NCBI RefSeq assembly: GCF_027172205.1
Contig: NC_070614.1
Coordinates: 506,001-570,000 of the forward strand
DNA from: Podarcis raffonei
Taxonomy: Eukaryota; Chordata; Lepidosauria; Squamata; Lacertidae
Direction: 5' to 3'
DNA length: 64,000 nucleotides
The notes under the pieces are model-generated. The model worked only from the letters and a program-made list of their open reading frames with translations. It searched no databases and was not told where the DNA came from. Shown here piece by piece: positions 54,879 to 64,000 of the stretch (within the stretch, counting starts at the first letter, position 1; every line of letters begins with the position of its first letter). Made by a program: the position numbers and the translations under genes.

Positions 54879-54883
54879 CTTGG

Positions 54884-55100
54884 CATTTGCAAAGCGTTGC
54901 TGATGTGTTTCTCTGCCTGCGGACAGGGAAGCCGAGTGGTGGCCCCTCCTGCTGGAACACCCCCTCTCACCAGTGAGAGGGAGACATTCTGGGAGCAGGA
55001 GAAGCAGTGGGGCAGGTGGAGAACCACCTCTTGCATTTCCGCTGCCTGAGCCGGGTGCTTCCCCTTGCCTCATAGGTGGGCCAGCTTTGTCAATTAGGGA
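54884..55100. other. Intergenic, nothing recognised
   Basis: GC-rich spacer between the solo LTR and the interrupted L1. Confidence 0.4.
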
Positions 55101-55243
55101 GGCAAAAAGTTTTCCCATTCATAAAGTTTCCAGAAACTTACAGACTTACACATTAAATATCTGGGGGGGTATGACTGACAGCTAAAAACATTAGACTTTA
55201 AAATATATTTAAAGACAATTACATAAATACTTGGAAAGAAATA

Positions 55244-55980
55244 CAGTGGTACCTCGGTTTTTGAACAGCTTAGTTCCTGAACAACTTGGAACTTGAACGC
55301 TGCCTATCATTCAAGTGTTCTTACAAAAGTCAGTGTTCTGGTTTGCAAACTTTGCTTCGGAAGCCGAACATGCTCCTGAACTTCCATTTTCACTGTTGAG
55401 CTGCTAATTTGCATTGCCCCATTGTAATCAAAGCCTTTTTCCTCCCATTTTCACTGTTGCACTGCTAATTTGCACCCCCCATTGTAATCAAAGCCTTCCC
55501 TTTCCAATTGCAGTGTTCTGAGGTGATATTTGGAGCTTATATTTGGTGCTTTTGTTTTTGCTATTTTTTGCATTTTTGTTTGTGTGGCTTTTTCGTTTGT
55601 GTGGCTTGTTCTTCATTTTATTATTGATTGATTGATTGATTGATTGATTGTGTGACTGCAGAAATGGATAAAAGCCCCCCATCCAAACATTGACTATCAT
55701 CAGTGCAGGTAAGAAAAAAAATAATTTTAATTTTTATCATCTACAATACTTATTTTATAGTATAGTACATTGATTATTGCTTTCATTTTATGGATCAATG
55801 GTTTCGTTAGATAGTAAAATTCATGTTAAATTGCTGTTTTAGGGGTTGTTTTTACAAGTCTGGAACGGATTAATCCATTTTGCATTACTTTCTATGGGAA
55901 AGCGAGTCTTGGTTTTGGAATGCTTTGATTTTGGAACAGACTTCTGGAACAGATTAAGTTTGAGAACCAAGGTACCACTA
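55244..55980. mobile_element. Tigger-type non-autonomous element, 737 bp
   Basis: Ends CAGTGGTACCTCGG and (reverse complement) TAGTGGTACCTTGG with TA at both junctions. Second-order repeats GAACAGCTT/GAACAACTT are inside, plus a (TTGA)n run at about 55623-55650. No transposase. Different subfamily from the 242-bp MITEs. Inserted in the L1. Confidence 0.8.
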
Positions 55981-56529
55981 TAAAAAGAAATTTAGAGATT
56001 TCGGGTAGGATGAATTTATCTTTTTGGGGAAGAATATGAGTGATACCGGTGATTGGAAGTACAGGACACTTCAAGGAATGGCAAAAAGTTATTTCTAGAT
56101 TTATCTGGCAGGGAACAAAACCAAGGATAAAACATAAATTGTTAACAGATGCTAAAGAGAGAGGAGGCTTCGCCCTGCCAGATTTTAAATTATATTATGA
56201 AGCGTCCTGCAGTTGCTGGATCTGGGAATGGATAACATTGGAAAAAGAACGATTGGCTTACCTGAGGTGTAGATTTATAAAATGGGGACGCTGGGGAAAG
56301 TGGATTGGGTATTTCCTCTCACATGACCTCAGGCAAGAGCAAAGACTTGTGGGAGGCAGGCATTTCCTCAGTTTTTCGGATTTGCCAAGCAGTAACGTTC
56401 ACCAATGCACCAGAAACAATAATAGCAGCCTGCCTCCCTTCCTGGCTCATAAATCAATAAAAATAGAAGCAACAGAGTCAATAGTACCCCTCCTAAAGGA
56501 AAAAAATCAGTGCGACTGCAGACCATCAT

Positions 56530-56655
56530 AGGGAGGGTTCCACTGTCCCCAGCATCCCCAATTCATAAATCTACACTTCAGGTAAGCCAATCATTCTATT
56601 TATTTCATGGGACGCTGGGAACAGTGGATTGGGACATACCACAGCACTTCCCAAT
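56530..56655 (-). repeat. Internal complementary region of the DIRS element
   Basis: About 56531-56601 is complementary to the left outer end (AAGCCAATC against GATTGGCTT, and so on), and about 56601-56655 (CTATTTATTTCATGG onward) is complementary to the right outer end. The two halves meet at 56600-56603, which defines the element termini and the circle junction. Confidence 0.85.
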
Positions 56656-56746
56656 CCGGCTTACGCACTGACTACAAAACTTGGTATACACTGTATGGCC
56701 AAAAGCCGCCTCAGCTGAAGACATTTAGTTTAACTTACAATGCCTA

Positions 56747-56879
56747 AAGACCAACTAAGTTAGTTCTTGGTATGAGCTTTCGTGTGCATGCACACTTCTT
56801 CAGATACACGAAGTGCTACTGGAAGGAAAAAATTTTTTTGTTTTGACTATGGCAGACCAACACGGCTACCTTTCTGTAA
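56747..56879. mobile_element. SINE-like insertion inside the DIRS element
   Basis: 133 bp flanked by a perfect 12-bp duplication TTACAATGCCTA at 56735-56746 and 56880-56891. It contains GAGCTTTCGTGTGCATGCAC, CACGAAGTGCTACTGGAAG and GACCAACACGGCTACC, a motif set widespread in reptile genomes (from memory). Class not established. Confidence 0.75.
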
Positions 56880-59800
56880 TTACAATGCCTAGTGAAAGTG
56901 GAAGGAGGCGACCAAGTGGCTGCCCTACAAATCTCTATTAAAGTGGCATCAGCCATAAAGGCAGCAGAAGTCGAGGCTGAACCAGAGGACTGAGCAAAAT
57001 ATGAGATGGGTGGGGCAATTTCATAGTATCATAAGCTAAGGAAATGCCCGCCCTAATCCCTCTAGCTAAGGAAACTGAAGTGCCCTTTGCTCCTAAGGTG
57101 GAAGGATGAAAAGACACAAACAAAGAATTAGTGTATATACACTTTTAAGGCTCTGCGGACATCCAAAGAGTGCCAAGCCTTTTCCAACGGATGTTTTGGA
57201 TCAGCACAAAAAGTCAGGAGAATGAGTTCCTGTCGAATGTGGAATTTTGTAAGATCTTTTGGTAGAAAGGAGGGATCTTCCACCTTCTCCTAATGGAAGA
57301 TGCATAAATGCTTTGCTACCGACAAGGCTGACAGTTCTGAAACTCATCTCACCTGAGGTATCGTAACCAAAAATAGGATTTCAAAAGAAAGGGTCTTTAA
57401 GGAAATTTGGCATAGTGGTTCAAATGGAGGCAGTTGCAGTGCTGACAGAACAGAATGCAAGTTCCATGATGGAAAACGGTACTCACTGGAGGATGCTGTA
57501 ACATAGTTCCTTTGAGGAAACGTTTGATTAGCAACGTTCTGTGACAGCGAAGAACAGCCAGCAGAACTTAAAGTCGAAGAAATGGTGGAAAGGTGACATT
57601 TTAAAGTATTGGGCCATAGACCATTTTGCAGACCATGTTGGAGATAGTGGAGAACTCTGCGTGGCCACAGCTTTACACTAGGAGGTAAAGGCTGACCATG
57701 TTGATTGATAAATACATCTTGTGGATGGACATCTGGAAGCTAGAATGGTGGAGATAACAATCTCATCCAGACCACGATATTTCAGTCTATAGCGCTCAAA
57801 CGCCATGCAGTCAGGTTCAACCATTGTAGGATTGGATGAGTCAATGGTTCCTGGCGAAGTAAATACAGGAAGATGAAATGGTGGTGCCACTGAAAGCCTG
57901 AATCTCTGACAGCCAAGGTCTGCGGGGCCAGAATGGTGCAACAAGACCCACCTGAGCTGTTTCCAACCTGATCTTTCAGAGGACTCTCGGAATGATAGCT
58001 TGAGGAGGGAAGGCATACAATAATTCCTTCGGCCATGGTGTCATTAGGGCATCCCAGGTGTCTGCTTGGTTGTCTTTGAACCTGCCAAAGTAATGGGGTA
58101 GCTGACAGTTTAGCTTGTGAGCAAAGAGATCGACTTGTAGAGGACCCCAGCATTGTTCAATCTGAAGAAACTCCTGTTCATTCAGTATCCATCCCCCTTG
58201 ATTTACCTGGGATCTGCTCAATCAAACTGTTTGCCGTCACCGGTGGTAAGATCTGCCGTGAGGCTGAGGAGTTGACTCTCAGCCCAACTGAAGAGAAGAG
58301 CCATCTCTTTCTGGAGAGATTCCAAATGGGTCTCTCCTTAATGAGATATGTGGACTTTTGTTGTTGAGTTGTCTGTTCAAAGTGATGGAGTTGAAGACGA
58401 GAGGAGAAGCAAACAATTGCCAGTCTGGCTGCTCTCAACTCTAGCCAATTGATGGAGTAAGTGGCCTTCGGAGGCATTGAGTGTAGAGAGATTAAACCTT
58501 GTAAACATGGTTACCTGAGTGCTGCAGGGATTTCTGAATGGAATGCCTTTCCAAAGACTGGAGGTTTGCGCAGCATGGACAGTTTGAGTTGAGGAGATAA
58601 GAGCAAAGACCTGGGCCAATTTTGAATGATCTCTCATTGATGCAGAAGTAAAAACCACTGCAGGGTTCTTGTGTGGTGTTTCGCTCAAGGTGTAATCTGA
58701 GAGGCTCACATGCAGAGACCTAGAATTGTTGACAGTTGTTTGGCTGCCATCTTTTTTGTCTTTAAGATTGAAGCTGCCGCTGTGGAGATTTTGCTGATCT
58801 GCTCTGGTGAAGAGTCACGAGATTTGAACCGTATCTAGCCGGGTACCTAAGTGAATGATCCTTTGTGATGGAGCCAAGCAACTTTTTTGTAGTTGATCAA
58901 GAAGCTGTGAGATTGAGGGTGATCTGCAAATGGAGATGAGCCTGTTGAAGGGATGTTGCCTGGAGGAGCAGGTCGTCTAGGAACGGATAAATATGAACGC
59001 GTTCTCTTCCAATGCCACAATCATGGACTATGGGAAATGGCACAAACATACATCTCTCCAATGCAGTCACAAGTGGATTGGGTCTGCAAGACGCAGAATA
59101 ATAAGTGAAAATAATAATAAACAATTGAATCACTCCTTAACTAGGAGGTTCAGAAGCAGTCTATCAGTGCCTGCTCACTCCGTTGCCATGACTGCGAACT
59201 GGGAGGAGAATATATTGCTGAGGAATAATAACCCCAACTCCTTCTGCCGTACCACGAACGAGGAGAGTAGTCAATATGAAGCCTTAATGAAGCCTGAAAT
59301 GATACAGAAAATAATGGCTAAAGGCTGTAGAAATCACCAAAGAAATGAGGTGGTGATTTGGAGCCAGCAGCCACTAAAATTGAGCTGCAATTGCAAAAAG
59401 ACTTGGGTAGGATCCCACCCCCCCCATCTTTAAATCTGATAAATGTGGCAAAACGGAGCCAGAGCATGCAAAAAACGAGCATATTCAGTGACCGTGAAGG
59501 AGAACATTATACAAGGATGCTCTGCAAGAAAGTATACGAAATAAACTAAAAACAAGAAGAACTAAGGTTGCTAAGGGAAACAACCAGGGTCGGGAGGGAT
59601 GAAATATTTTTGGGAGAGTGTGTGTGTGTATGCAAGACTCAAAGACGGGGTAAGTTGCTAAAACTAAGCAGGACTAGATAAAATAAAGCAATAATAAAAT
59701 GAGATCAAAATTGAAAAACTTATCTGAAGAAGGAAAGCCAGGCAAAACAGACTGCTGAGTAAGGCAGGAGAAAAAAGACTGAGGAGGAAGTGCCTGCCTC

Positions 59801-60666
59801 CCACAAGTCTTTGCTCCTGCCTGAGGTCATGCGAGAGGAAATACCCAATCCACTGTCCCCAGCATTCCATGAAATAAATTGCAGATCTTTTAAATCTAGA
59901 AGGACACGATAATAGATTTGGATGGCACAAATACTTATGTTATGAAAAAGCAAAGGTGCATAAAGGTTTTCAGAACCACTTAATAACAAAATAAATTTTT
60001 ATGATAAGGGGAAAATATAAAAACTTATTAGAACAAAAAACATCTTGGTGGCTTTAGAAACAATATCTCTGAAAAAATTGGCCGACTAGGAGGCGATAAG
60101 AGATTTATTAACGGATTGGTTACAGTATCACCAATTAGATTATATCTCTAAGACAGATAAAAAGAAAAGTTTTAGTTGTGAAATATCAAGATTTCAAAAA
60201 CAGTTGTTAGAAAATAATGTTAAATTATTGTCCAAAATGTCTAGTTTGCTTTTAGAGTGGCATACAAACATGAACAAGTCAGTAATGATACACTGGGCAA
60301 AGGATTTGGGACATAATATCCAAATGGCAGATTGGGAAAGGTTATGGAAAACAGACTTGAAATTTACAGTGCACTGAAAGAAAACTATATGAAAATGATG
60401 TACCAATGATATCTGACACCTACTAAGCTGACAAAAATGTATAGGACAAGTACAAATACCTGCTGGACATGTAAAGAAAAAGAAGGTACCTTTTCATAGA
60501 ATCATAGAATCATAGAGTTGGAAGAGACCTCAAGGGCCATCGAGTCCAACCCCCTGCCAAGCAGGAAACACCATCAGAGCACTCCTGACATATGGTTGTC
60601 AAGCCTCTGCTTAAAGACCTCCAAAGAAGGAGACTCCACCACACTCCTTGGCAGCAAATTCCACTG

Positions 60667-63487
60667 TCAAACAGCTCTTACTGTCAGGAAGTTCTTCCTA
60701 ATGTTTAGGTGGAATCTTCTTTCTTGTAGTTTGGATCCATTGCTCCGTGTCCGCTTCTCTGGTGCAGCAGAAAACAACCTTTCTCCCTCCTCTATGTGAC
60801 ATCCTTTTATATATTTGAACATGGCTATCATATCACCCCTTAACCTCCTCTTCTCCAGGCTAAACATGCCCAGCTCCCTTAGCCGTTCCTCATAAGGCAT
60901 CGTTTCCAGGCCTTTGACCATTTTGGTTGCCCTCCTCTGGACACGTTCCAGTTTGTCAGTGTCCTTCTTGAACTGTGGTGCCCAGAACTGGACACAGTAC
61001 TCCAGGTGAGGTCTGACCAGAGCAGAATACAGTGGCACTATTACTTCCCTTGATCTAGATGCTATACTCCTATTGATGCAGCCCAGAATTGCGTTGGCTT
61101 TTTTAGCTGCCGCATCACACTGTTGGCTCATGTCAAGTTTGTGGTCAACCAAGACTCCTAGATCCTTTTCACATGTAGTGCTCTCAAGCCAGGTGTCACC
61201 CATCTTGTATTTGTGCCTCTCATTTTTTTTGCCCAAGTGCAATACTTTACATTTCTCCCTGTTAAAATTCATCTTGTTTGTTTGGGCCCAGTTCTCTAAT
61301 CTGTCAAGGTCGTTTTGAAGTGTGATCCTGTCCTCTGGGGTGTTAGCCACCCCTCCCAGTTTGGTGTCATCTGCAAATTTGATCAGGATGCCCCTGAGTC
61401 CATCATCCAAGTTGTTGATAAAGATGTTGAATAAGACCGGGCCCAAGACAGAACCCTGTGGCACCCCACTAGTCACTCTTCTCCAGGATGAAGAGGAACC
61501 ATTGATGAGCACCCTTTGGGTTTGGTCAGTCAGCCAGTTACAAATCCACTGAGTGGTAGCATAGTCAAGACCGCATTTTACCAGCTTCTTTACAAGAATA
61601 TCATGGGGCACCTTGTCAAATGCCTTGCTGAAATCAAGGTAGGCTACATCCACTGCGTTCCCTTCATCTACCAGGCTTGTAATTCTGTCAAAAAACGAGA
61701 TCAGGTTAGTCTGACATGTCTTATTTTTCAGAAATCCATGCTGACTATTGGTGATCACAGCATTCCTTTCTAGGTGCTCACAGACTGTTTGCTTAATGAT
61801 CTGCTCCAGAATCTTCCCTGGTATTGATGTCAGACTGACTGGGCGGTAATTATTTGGGTCCTCTCTTTCCCCCTTTTTGAAAATAGGGACAACATTTGCC
61901 CTCCTCCAGTCTGCCGGGACTTCACCTGTTCTCCAGGAATTCTCAAAGATGACTGCCAGTGGTTCTGAGATCACATCTGCCAGTTCTTTTAATACTCTTG
62001 GATGCAGTTCATCTGGCCCTGGAGACTTGAATACATCTAAACTAGCCAAGTATTCTTGTACTATCTCCTTAGTTATTCTGGGCTGTGTTTCCTCTGCTGA
62101 ATCATTTGCTCCAAATTCTTCAGGTCGGGCATTGTTTTCTTTATCGGAGAAGACTGAGGCAAATAAGGCATTGAGGAGTTCAGTCCTTTCTGTGTCCCCT
62201 GTTTGCATTTCACCATCTTCTCCTCTGAGCGACCCCACTGTTTCTTTGTTCTTCCTTTTGCTACGAACATACCCATAAAAGCCTTTTTTGTTGCTTTTAA
62301 CCTCTCTAGCAAGCCTGAGTTCATTCTGTGCTTTAGCTTTTCTGACTTTGTGTCTACATGTGCTGGCTATTTGTTTGAATTCCTCTTTGGTGGTTTCCCC
62401 CCTTTTCCATTTTTTGTACACATCCTTTTTTAATCTTAACTCAGTTAAAAGTTCTTTAGATAGCCACCCTGGCTTCTTTAGGTACCTTCCATGTTTCCGT
62501 CTCATTGGTATTGCCTGAAGTTGTGCTTTTACTATCTCCCTCTTAACAAACTCCCAGCCATCATGAACTCCCTTTCCTTTTAGTACTACTGTCCATGGGA
62601 TCTCACCCAGCACTTCCCTAAGTTTTATGAAGTCGGCTTTCTTAAAGTCAAGAAATTGAGTCCTAGTATGCTTGGCTGCTCCTTTCCGCTGTATAGTAAA
62701 CTTCAGAAGAGCATGATCACTCGCGCCTAATGATCCTTCCACTTCTACCCCACTAACCAGGTCATCAACATTGGTTGGGACCAGATCTAAAATGGCTGTT
62801 CCTCTTGTTGCTTCTCCCACTTTCTGGACAATGAAGTTGTCTGCAAGGCCAGTGAGGAATCTGTTTGACCTTATGCTCATGGATGAGTTTGACATCCAAC
62901 AAATATCCGGGTAATTGAAGTCCCCCATTACTACTATCTCCCTTCCTTTTGCATGCTTGGCCATCTGTTCCAGGAAGGCATCATCTATGTCCTCCGTTTG
63001 GCTTGGGGATCTATAGTAAACTCCCACAATGAGGTCACTGTTATGCTTCTCTCCCTTAATTTTGACCCAAATGCTCTCACTTTGGCTTTGAGGTTCTAAA
63101 TCTTGGATCTCTTCACAGGTATACACATCCCTGACACATCCCTCCTCCTTTCTTGTCTGGTCTGTTTCTCTGAAATAGATTGTATCCCTCCATTATTACA
63201 TTCCAATCGTGGGACTTATCCCACCAGGTTTCAGTGATGCCTATTATGTCATATTTAGTTTGCTGTACCAAGAGCTCAAGCTCATCTTGTTTATTTCCCA
63301 TGCTTTGCGCATTAGTGTACAGACATTGAAGTCCATTAATCATTCCCCCGTGTCTCTTATTTAAGGATTTTTTCCTCCCACCACTAGGTCTGTGTGCTGT
63401 TTGCTCCATTTGGTCTATGACATTGGGATGATCATCTTCATCAATTGATAGACTCCTACCTTCAGGAGCACTGTCTCCCTCCCCCAC
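60667..63487 (-). pseudogene. CR1 ORF2: endonuclease and reverse transcriptase
   Basis: Two overlapping frames: 63487-63113 (N-terminal: LQCLYTNAQSMGNKQDEL, IIGITETWW with catalytic Glu) and 63126-60667 (819 aa). They are joined by a frameshift near 63120, just after KKGGGMCQG. The second frame holds the rest of the APE endonuclease ([18 protein letters not shown]), a linker, then [63 protein letters not shown] and the catalytic FADD (about 61375). C-terminus [30 protein letters not shown]. Otherwise full length for CR1. Confidence 0.93.
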
Positions 63488-63492
63488 ATTAG

Positions 63493-64000
63493 TCAGTTTA
63501 AAGCCCTCCTGATGAGGTTTCTGAGATTTTTGGCAAAAACATTCCTCCCAACCATTGTGAGGTGCAGCCCATCGCTTGCCAGAAGTCCATCTTTAAGAAA
63601 CTGCATTCCGTGATCTAAGAATCCAAACCGTTCCTGTTTACACCATTTGCGAAGCCAGTTGTTCACTTCCACTATTTTTCCCTCTCTCCCTGGGCCACGT
63701 CGTTCAACTGGGAGGACAGATGAGATGACAATTTGTGCATTTAATTGCTTCAATTTCCTGCCCAGAGCCTCGTAGTCTCTTTTGATCTTCTGGAGGCTAT
63801 TGCTTGCAGTGTCATTGGTTCCCACATGAACCAAGAGGAAGGGGTATTTGTCAGTGGGTTTTATGATTCCTTGCAGTCGTTCAGTTACATCTTGGATTTT
63901 AGCCCAGGGGAGACAGCACACTTCCCGAGACATCTTGTCAGGCCCACAGATCACTGCTTCTGTTCCCCTCAGTAGGGAATCCCCTATCACCACTACACGC
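63493..64000 (-). CDS. CR1 ORF1, C-terminal SGNH-esterase-like domain (partial)
   Basis: At least 166 residues, open to the window edge, stop at 63493-63495. GDSLLRGTEAV (GDS block with nucleophile Ser), VHVGTNDTAS (GxND block) and DGLHLTMVG (DxxH block) are the SGNH-hydrolase signature known from CR1 ORF1 proteins. ORF2 begins six bases further on. The N-terminal zinc-finger-like part lies outside the window. Confidence 0.9.
   Translation of the reverse strand, partial: RVVVIGDSLLRGTEAVICGPDKMSREVCCLPWAKIQDVTERLQGIIKPTDKYPFLLVHVGTNDTASNSLQKIKRDYEALGRKLKQLNAQIVISSVLPVERRGPGREGKIVEVNNWLRKWCKQERFGFLDHGMQFLKDGLLASDGLHLTMVGRNVFAKNLRNLIRRALN

Larger units (their letters stand above)
56250..59880 (-). 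mobile_element. DIRS-type tyrosine-recombinase retrotransposon (fossil)
   Basis: 3.6-kb minus-strand element inside the L1. Inverted terminal repeats about 56250-56370 and 59778-59880, plus an internal complementary region at 56530-56655, the DIRS hallmark. In 5' to 3' order on the minus strand: RT (about 59.1-58.9 kb, HIYPFLDDLLL), RNase H (about 58.45 kb, INWLELRAARLAI), a connecting stretch (QVDLFAHKLNCQLP, LLYAFPPQAIIPRVL) and tyrosine recombinase (to about 56.9 kb, ending EICRAATWSPPSTFTRH). A gag region upstream is not clearly seen. It is broken in many places and inactive. Confidence 0.85.
55101..60494 (+). mobile_element. L1 LINE ORF2 fragment, interrupted three times
   Basis: Plus-strand L1 pieces colinear with the 21.5-kb L1: 55101-55243 (matches about 24.94-25.02 kb), 55981-56249 (ISRFIWQGTKPRIKHK, GGFALPDFKLYYEASC) and about 59881-60494 (from the segment after KLYY to CWTCKEKEGT near 60459). 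They are split by a Tigger MITE, a DIRS element and, at 60495, a CR1 insertion. Coding is decayed, so this copy is older than the 21.5-kb L1. The 5' limit is approximate. Confidence 0.85.
60495..64000 (-). mobile_element. CR1 LINE, near full-length, runs off the window
   Basis: 3.5 kb of a minus-strand CR1 inserted in the L1. Its 3' terminus is the octamer repeat ATTCTATG (plus strand TCATAGAATCATAGAATC at 60494). It carries the ORF1 C-terminal part and most of ORF2, with very little decay: one frameshift near 63120 is the only break I see in ORF2. Probably the youngest insertion in this nest. Confidence 0.95.

Noticed and set aside
54319-55118. Long overlapping ORFs on both strands
   Set aside because: They cover the solo LTR at 54439-54878 and GC-rich flank. 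No family resemblance or splice-consistent pattern.
57678-58709. Possible host gene on the minus strand
   Set aside because: The frames carry DIRS RNase H and recombinase blocks and lie between the element's inverted terminal repeats, so this is a fossil retrotransposon and not a host gene.

Overview
The window comes from a vertebrate nuclear genome, most likely a squamate reptile (lizard). Two things point there: the interspersed repeats (BovB/RTE LINEs, Sauria-type tRNA SINEs sharing the squamate body sequence, young CR1 and L1 LINEs, hAT and Tigger MITEs, a DIRS element and a Ty3/Gypsy element) and the only host genes I can support, two lens beta-crystallin genes. No species is assigned.

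Host genes. CRYBB3 (about 49.2 to 35.96 kb) and CRYBB2 (about 19.5 to 9.69 kb) lie head to tail on the minus strand, CRYBB3 upstream, the same relative order as in mammals. Both keep the family layout: a short non-coding exon 1 behind a TATA box, exon 2 for the N-terminal arm, and exons 3-6 each coding one Greek-key motif. Internal exons are 119, 133 and 143 bp in both genes, all splice sites are GT-AG, and phases are conserved. Predicted products are 203 aa (CRYBB2, second of two tandem ATGs) and 211 aa (CRYBB3). CRYBB3 has a 12/13 match to the Maf recognition element just upstream of its TATA box, and a GGCA microsatellite covers its predicted transcription start.

Layout. 1-9.6 kb: BovB, CR1 and L1 fragments, a solo LTR (4622-5071), an L2-like LINE end and a 713-bp hAT MITE. 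9.69-19.55 kb: CRYBB2 with MITEs, SINEs and an L2 in its introns. 21.5-26.8 kb: a full-length-ended L1 with a 15-bp target duplication, followed at once by an opposite-strand 1.96-kb half-L1 (26.85-28.81 kb) with a 16-bp duplication. 29.3-32.5 kb: a Ty3/Gypsy-type element with two LTRs and only a gag region. 33.4-33.65 kb: a GC-rich segment with several CCAAT boxes and an ETS site, possibly a promoter. 35.96-49.3 kb: CRYBB3 with many intronic repeats, including a second hAT MITE that is an inverted partner of the first. 50-54 kb: mostly unrecognised intergenic DNA. 54.4-64 kb: a solo LTR and then an L1 interrupted in turn by a Tigger MITE, a DIRS element (with its own SINE-like insertion) and a near-complete CR1 that runs off the right edge.

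Beta-crystallins are structural, oligomerising lens proteins. The two genes share promoter architecture (TATA plus MARE or MARE-like site), consistent with Maf-driven lens-fibre expression. I found no tRNA, rRNA, CRISPR or prokaryotic features, and no other convincing protein-coding host gene.
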